From Acidobacteriota bacterium (GTDB lineage Bacteria; Acidobacteriota; Terriglobia; Terriglobales; Acidobacteriaceae), in the NCBI GenBank assembly GCA_021779935.1, contig JAJXZT010000022.1:1-64000 (forward strand): a stretch of DNA of 64,000 nucleotides. Reading direction: 5' to 3'. A model generated the notes under the pieces. The model saw nothing but the letters and a program-made list of their open reading frames with translations. It ran no database searches and was not told the origin of the DNA. The translations under genes and the position numbers were made by a program. Below, in pieces: positions 61,543 to 64,000 of this stretch. Position 1 is the stretch's first letter; each line of letters starts with the position of its first letter.

Positions 61543-62946
61543 ATGAAATGGAAATATGCGACGGCGGGGTGGATCGCAGGATTCTGCTTCGTGGTGGTGG
61601 TGTTTCTCGGGCTGGCGCTTGCCCAGGAGCCGGGGAAGCGCCAGTCCAGCTATATGCCGGTTAACCTCGATGAAGACTTTCCGGCAACCATGTCTCGCAT
61701 GAAGGCAGCGAAACCTGACTTGATGAAGCGCCAGATGGAGCTGCTGAATCAACGTTACGACCTTAGCAATCGTCCGGCGAAAGATGCCACGATGAGTCGC
61801 GGCAAGCCACTGCAGGAGGGCGTGCGGGTAAAACTCCCAAAGGGGATTACGTGGGATCAACTGGCGGCGATGTCGCCGGAAGAGATCAAAGAGAAAGACC
61901 TGTTCCCGGCGGGATTCATGCCTCTGCCTTTCCCCAACCATCCAGAAGGGGGAATGCTGTTCCCAACCTATGTGATTGATGAAATCAACAAGCTGGAAGG
62001 ACGGGATCTGACGCGCTTCGATCTTGACTTCGATATTCCGGACCACTTCCTGCCGGAGTATCCACCGCCGCTTTACCTGACGACGCGGCCCGACCTGGGG
62101 GACGTTTCGCAGGGAAAAGTGGTGAACCTGGTTAACTACTACGAACTCTTCAACGGCATTCTGAATCCGAAACAGTTGGAGGGACTGCGGCTGCTGCTGA
62201 CTCCGTTCCCGCAACAGCAGTTCAACCAGACGGCGGACCGGCGGTCGGCGTTGCCGAGCCGTGGCGTCGCCTGTCTCGACTGCCACGTGAATGGCCATAC
62301 GAACCGGGCCACGCACCTGGTGGGAGATATACGTCCGCAGGAGTACCGCCATCGCATCAACACACCCAGCCTCCGGGGTGTGAACATTCAACGGTTGTTC
62401 GGCTCGCAGCGGGCGCTGAAGAGCGTGGAGGATTTTACGGAATTTGAGCAGCGCGCCGCATACTTCGATGGCGATCCCGTGATCGCGACGAAGAAAGGCG
62501 TCAACATACTGGACCGGGGCAGCCAGGTTCACTTCATGGCCGAGTTCCAGTCCATCCTCGACTTTCCTCCGGCACCGAAGCTGGGCATCGATGGCCGGCT
62601 CAACCCGAAGAAAGCCAGCGCGGCCGAGCTTCGCGGAGAAGCGCTGTTTTTTGGGAAAGGGCAGTGCGCATCCTGTCATACGCCTCCGTATTACACGGAC
62701 AACACGATGCACAACATGCAGACGGAACGCTTCTACACGCCGCGGATGATTAACGGGATGATGGCCTCGCACGATGGGCCGATCAAGACGTTTCCACTGC
62801 GCGGGGTGAAAGACTCGCCGCCATATATGCACGACGGACGGTTGCTCACGCTGGAAGATACGGTTGAGTTCTTCAACTTGGTGGATGAAGTCAAGCTGAC
62901 CGAACAGGAAAAGAAAGACGTCGTCGCGTTCTTGCGGACACTGTAA
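61543..62946 (+). CDS. Di-heme cytochrome c, MauG/CCP family
   Basis: 467 residues. Signal peptide with hydrophobic core (WIAGFCFVVVVFLGLALAQ). Two haem-binding CxxCH motifs, CLDCH (about residue 246) and CASCH (about residue 381), are separated as in the cytochrome c peroxidase/MauG superfamily. Late segments FFGKGQCASCHTPPYYTDN and PLRGVKDSPPYMHDGRLLTL are family-typical. It is longer than classical CCP because of an N-terminal extension of about 150 residues (PLQEGVRVKLPKGITWDQLA). GGAGG is about six bases before the ATG. It ends in a terminator. Peroxidase activity is not certain. Confidence 0.88.
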   Translation: MKWKYATAGWIAGFCFVVVVFLGLALAQEPGKRQSSYMPVNLDEDFPATMSRMKAAKPDLMKRQMELLNQRYDLSNRPAKDATMSRGKPLQEGVRVKLPKGITWDQLAAMSPEEIKEKDLFPAGFMPLPFPNHPEGGMLFPTYVIDEINKLEGRDLTRFDLDFDIPDHFLPEYPPPLYLTTRPDLGDVSQGKVVNLVNYYELFNGILNPKQLEGLRLLLTPFPQQQFNQTADRRSALPSRGVACLDCHVNGHTNRATHLVGDIRPQEYRHRINTPSLRGVNIQRLFGSQRALKSVEDFTEFEQRAAYFDGDPVIATKKGVNILDRGSQVHFMAEFQSILDFPPAPKLGIDGRLNPKKASAAELRGEALFFGKGQCASCHTPPYYTDNTMHNMQTERFYTPRMINGMMASHDGPIKTFPLRGVKDSPPYMHDGRLLTLEDTVEFFNLVDEVKLTEQEKKDVVAFLRTL

Positions 62947-62970
62947 AACGGAAGAACGTGAGGATTCAGT

Positions 62971-62999
62971 AGAGGCGGGGCAGCTCCCCGCCTCTGTGT
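62971..62999 (+). terminator. Intrinsic terminator after the di-heme cytochrome gene
   Basis: AGAGGCGGGG (62971-62980), loop CAGCT, CCCCGCCTCT (62986-62995): a 10-bp perfect stem. The following GTGTTTAT is a weak T-run. Confidence 0.65.
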
Positions 63000-63002
63000 T
63001 TA

Positions 63003-63130
63003 TAGCGGCCAGGTGTTAGCGCTTAGCTATTAGGAAAAGTAAAGGCAACAGCAACGGCCCCACCCTCTCGCGAAAAAAGCGCGAGAAGGGTAGCGACTGT
63101 CTGGTTTGTGTGAGCGAAGGGGGCACCCGG
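63003..63130. repeat. Composite repeat family, copy i
   Basis: A: GTTAGCGCTTAGCTATTAGG. B: a short run AAGTAAAGGCAACAGCAACGG. C: CCCCACCCTCTCGCGAA returning as GCGCGAGAAGGG, ending GGGGGCACCCGG. The inner stem here is CTCGCG/CGCGAG, different from the CAAGC/GCTTG version of copies e and g. Confidence 0.65.
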
Positions 63131-63815
63131 CGCGGATTTGGGGTGGAGGGGAGGGACTGGCGGAGGGGGAGAGTGTCCGTGTAAGATGTGATGATTGTCA
63201 CCTGGATCCCGCCCATGGAGCCAGCGAAAACCCGCTCTGGGAGCGGGTTTATGGAGAGGCCGGGAGGTCACTCTCCGGGGTGATTATGGTCACTGCCCCG
63301 CCCTGCCCCGGCAACGTTAAATGCCGAAGCTAAGCACGGGAAAGAGTTTGAGCGCGATTCTCGCGACAAGGTCCCGCCCGTGCACCCGCGGTAAGTGTTT
63401 GGACCGCGTAGGATATTCGGCCCTGTTTTGCCCGGAGTTGTGCGTTCGGGGGATGCGGGATGATCGAAGCCTCGAGACCGGCGAGTGCGGAAAGCGCTAG
63501 GCGGCTAGTGTGCCGCAGCGTGGTTCGCACGGCACGGACCGAAGCCTTCCAGCGGCTTCGGGAATGGGACACACCTCGTACAAAGCAAAATTACATGGAC
63601 CAGGCATCGCACGAGAGTGCACTGCTTCGCGAGCCCAAGTCCGCTCCGCGCGCTTCCGGTTACAGGGGGTTCACCTGCGCCTGTGGTGAAACCTACGGAT
63701 AGCGACACAAACCGCCAGAATGTCCAGCCGGAGGAGAGAGACTCCGGCAAGCATGCCAAACGAGGTTGATAGCCGGAGCCGGCAGGACCGGGTCCGCGTT
63801 GGAGGGAACTTACTT
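63131..63815. other. Long leader region before glutamate dehydrogenase
   Basis: About 690 bases with no supported gene. A hairpin stands at 63228-63250. A frame at 63460-63702 (80 codons) has no start signal or known domain. Further dyads lie at 63729-63746 (CGGAG/CTCCG). I could not match any riboswitch class by eye. Confidence 0.4.
63228..63252 (+). terminator. Hairpin with T-run in the gdhA leader region
   Basis: AAACCCGCTC (63228-63237), loop TGG, GAGCGGGTTT (63241-63250), then AT: a perfect 10-bp stem with A/T tails on both sides, typical of an intrinsic terminator that works in both directions. No gene end lies nearby, so it may end a small RNA or be part of a leader attenuator. Confidence 0.55.
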
Positions 63816-64000
63816 ATGAGCGCAGGTATTATGACGCCCGGAATCAAAGCACCGGGAACGTACATTGAAGAAGTCATGACCAAGGTGAAGTCAAAGAACC
63901 CGGCCGAGCCGGAATTTCACCAAGCCGTGCAGGAAGTTTTCGAATCTCTGCGGCTGGTGCTGGAGAGACATCCCGAGTACATCTCGGAGAAGATTCTTGA
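63816..64000 (+). CDS. gdhA: NAD(P)-dependent glutamate dehydrogenase, N-terminal part (cut by the window end)
   Basis: Only the first 61 codons are in the window. ATG 63816 follows GGAGGG by nine bases. The visible sequence YIEEVMTKVKSKNPAEPEF and HQAVQEVFESLRLVLERHPE is the usual start of hexameric GdhA enzymes (family pattern R/K-x-P-x-E-x-E-F-x-Q-A-V-x-E-V). The catalytic region lies beyond the edge. The link between the enzyme, the catalytically altered GDH-like protein at 59905 and proline synthesis from glutamate is metabolic only. Confidence 0.85.
   Translation, partial: MSAGIMTPGIKAPGTYIEEVMTKVKSKNPAEPEFHQAVQEVFESLRLVLERHPEYISEKIL

Noticed and set aside
61513-62832. 439-codon antisense frame across the di-heme cytochrome gene
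   Set aside because: Arg/His/Val-rich shadow; the plus-strand gene has signal peptide and two CxxCH motifs.
63131-63815. Cobalamin, glycine or c-di-GMP riboswitch before gdhA
   Set aside because: Short stretches (for example GGTCACTGCC near 63288) recall riboswitch cores, but the rest of the conserved blocks are absent.
1-64000. tRNA, rRNA, CRISPR array, prophage or insertion sequence
   Set aside because: No cloverleaf, rRNA core sequence, regularly spaced direct repeats, transposase or integrase was seen.

Overview
The window looks like the chromosome of an Acidobacteriota member, probably class Terriglobia. The evidence is two very large Oar-type TonB-dependent receptors with an N-terminal carboxypeptidase-regulatory-like domain, a Ser/Thr kinase fused to TPRs, an FHA-GAF-SpoIIE phosphatase, pectin-degrading fusions and a right half that is GC-rich. 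No database search was possible, so the taxonomy is inference. I found no rRNA, tRNA, CRISPR array, transposase or phage gene.

Layout. (1) 0.5-11.8 kb is a pectin/galacturonate locus: TonB receptor, uronate isomerase (uxaC), two convergent GH28-CE8 (polygalacturonase-pectinesterase) fusions and a separate polygalacturonase. One fusion has lost all GH28 catalytic motifs. (2) 12-13.1 kb is proC behind a proline-codon-rich leader ORF and an intrinsic terminator. (3) 13.4-22.5 kb is a chemotaxis operon: cheA-cheW-mcp-cheY-cheB-cheR-cheX-fliM-cheY. (4) 22.5-25 kb, minus strand, is proB-proA, again behind a proline-rich leader ORF and a terminator with nearly the same stem as the proC one. (5) 25.1-30.7 kb holds a HAD phosphatase and a TolC-EmrA-EmrB tripartite efflux operon with a TetR-like operator. 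(6) 30.8-40.1 kb holds a TPR-thioredoxin lipoprotein-size protein, nagA, an FHA-GAF-PP2C phosphatase, a small Ser/Thr/Gly-rich protein and a TPR Ser/Thr kinase. (7) 40.3-47.9 kb holds a methyltransferase, a histidine kinase/NtrC-type regulator pair and an MFS-PrpD-isocitrate-lyase-family cluster. (8) 48.4-56.6 kb is a second TonB receptor followed by two PstS-like binding proteins, a YVTN-type beta-propeller and a tandem-domain secreted protein. (9) 57-63 kb is a membrane electron-transfer module (GcvH-like, HybA-like, HybB/NrfD-like), a glutamate-dehydrogenase-like protein without catalytic lysines, a di-heme cytochrome c and the start of a true glutamate dehydrogenase at the window edge.

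The most interesting signal is regulatory. proC and proBA, about 10 kb apart and on opposite strands, each sit behind a short ORF of about 28-32 codons containing Leu-Pro-Cys-(Met)-Pro-Pro. Each ORF begins only a few bases after a predicted promoter (so it may be leaderless). Each also contains a GTGGG segment able to pair with the 5' arm of a following AAGCCCAC(C)GG terminator. This is the layout expected for ribosome-mediated transcription attenuation by proline supply, shared by the whole proline pathway.

The second notable signal is a family of composite intergenic repeats found only to the right of about 40 kb: AGCTATTAGCT-like strings, then a 6-bp-periodic GCAAAR array, then a CCCCAC/GTGGGG-type inverted repeat. 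One copy has supplied the C-terminus of a binding protein.
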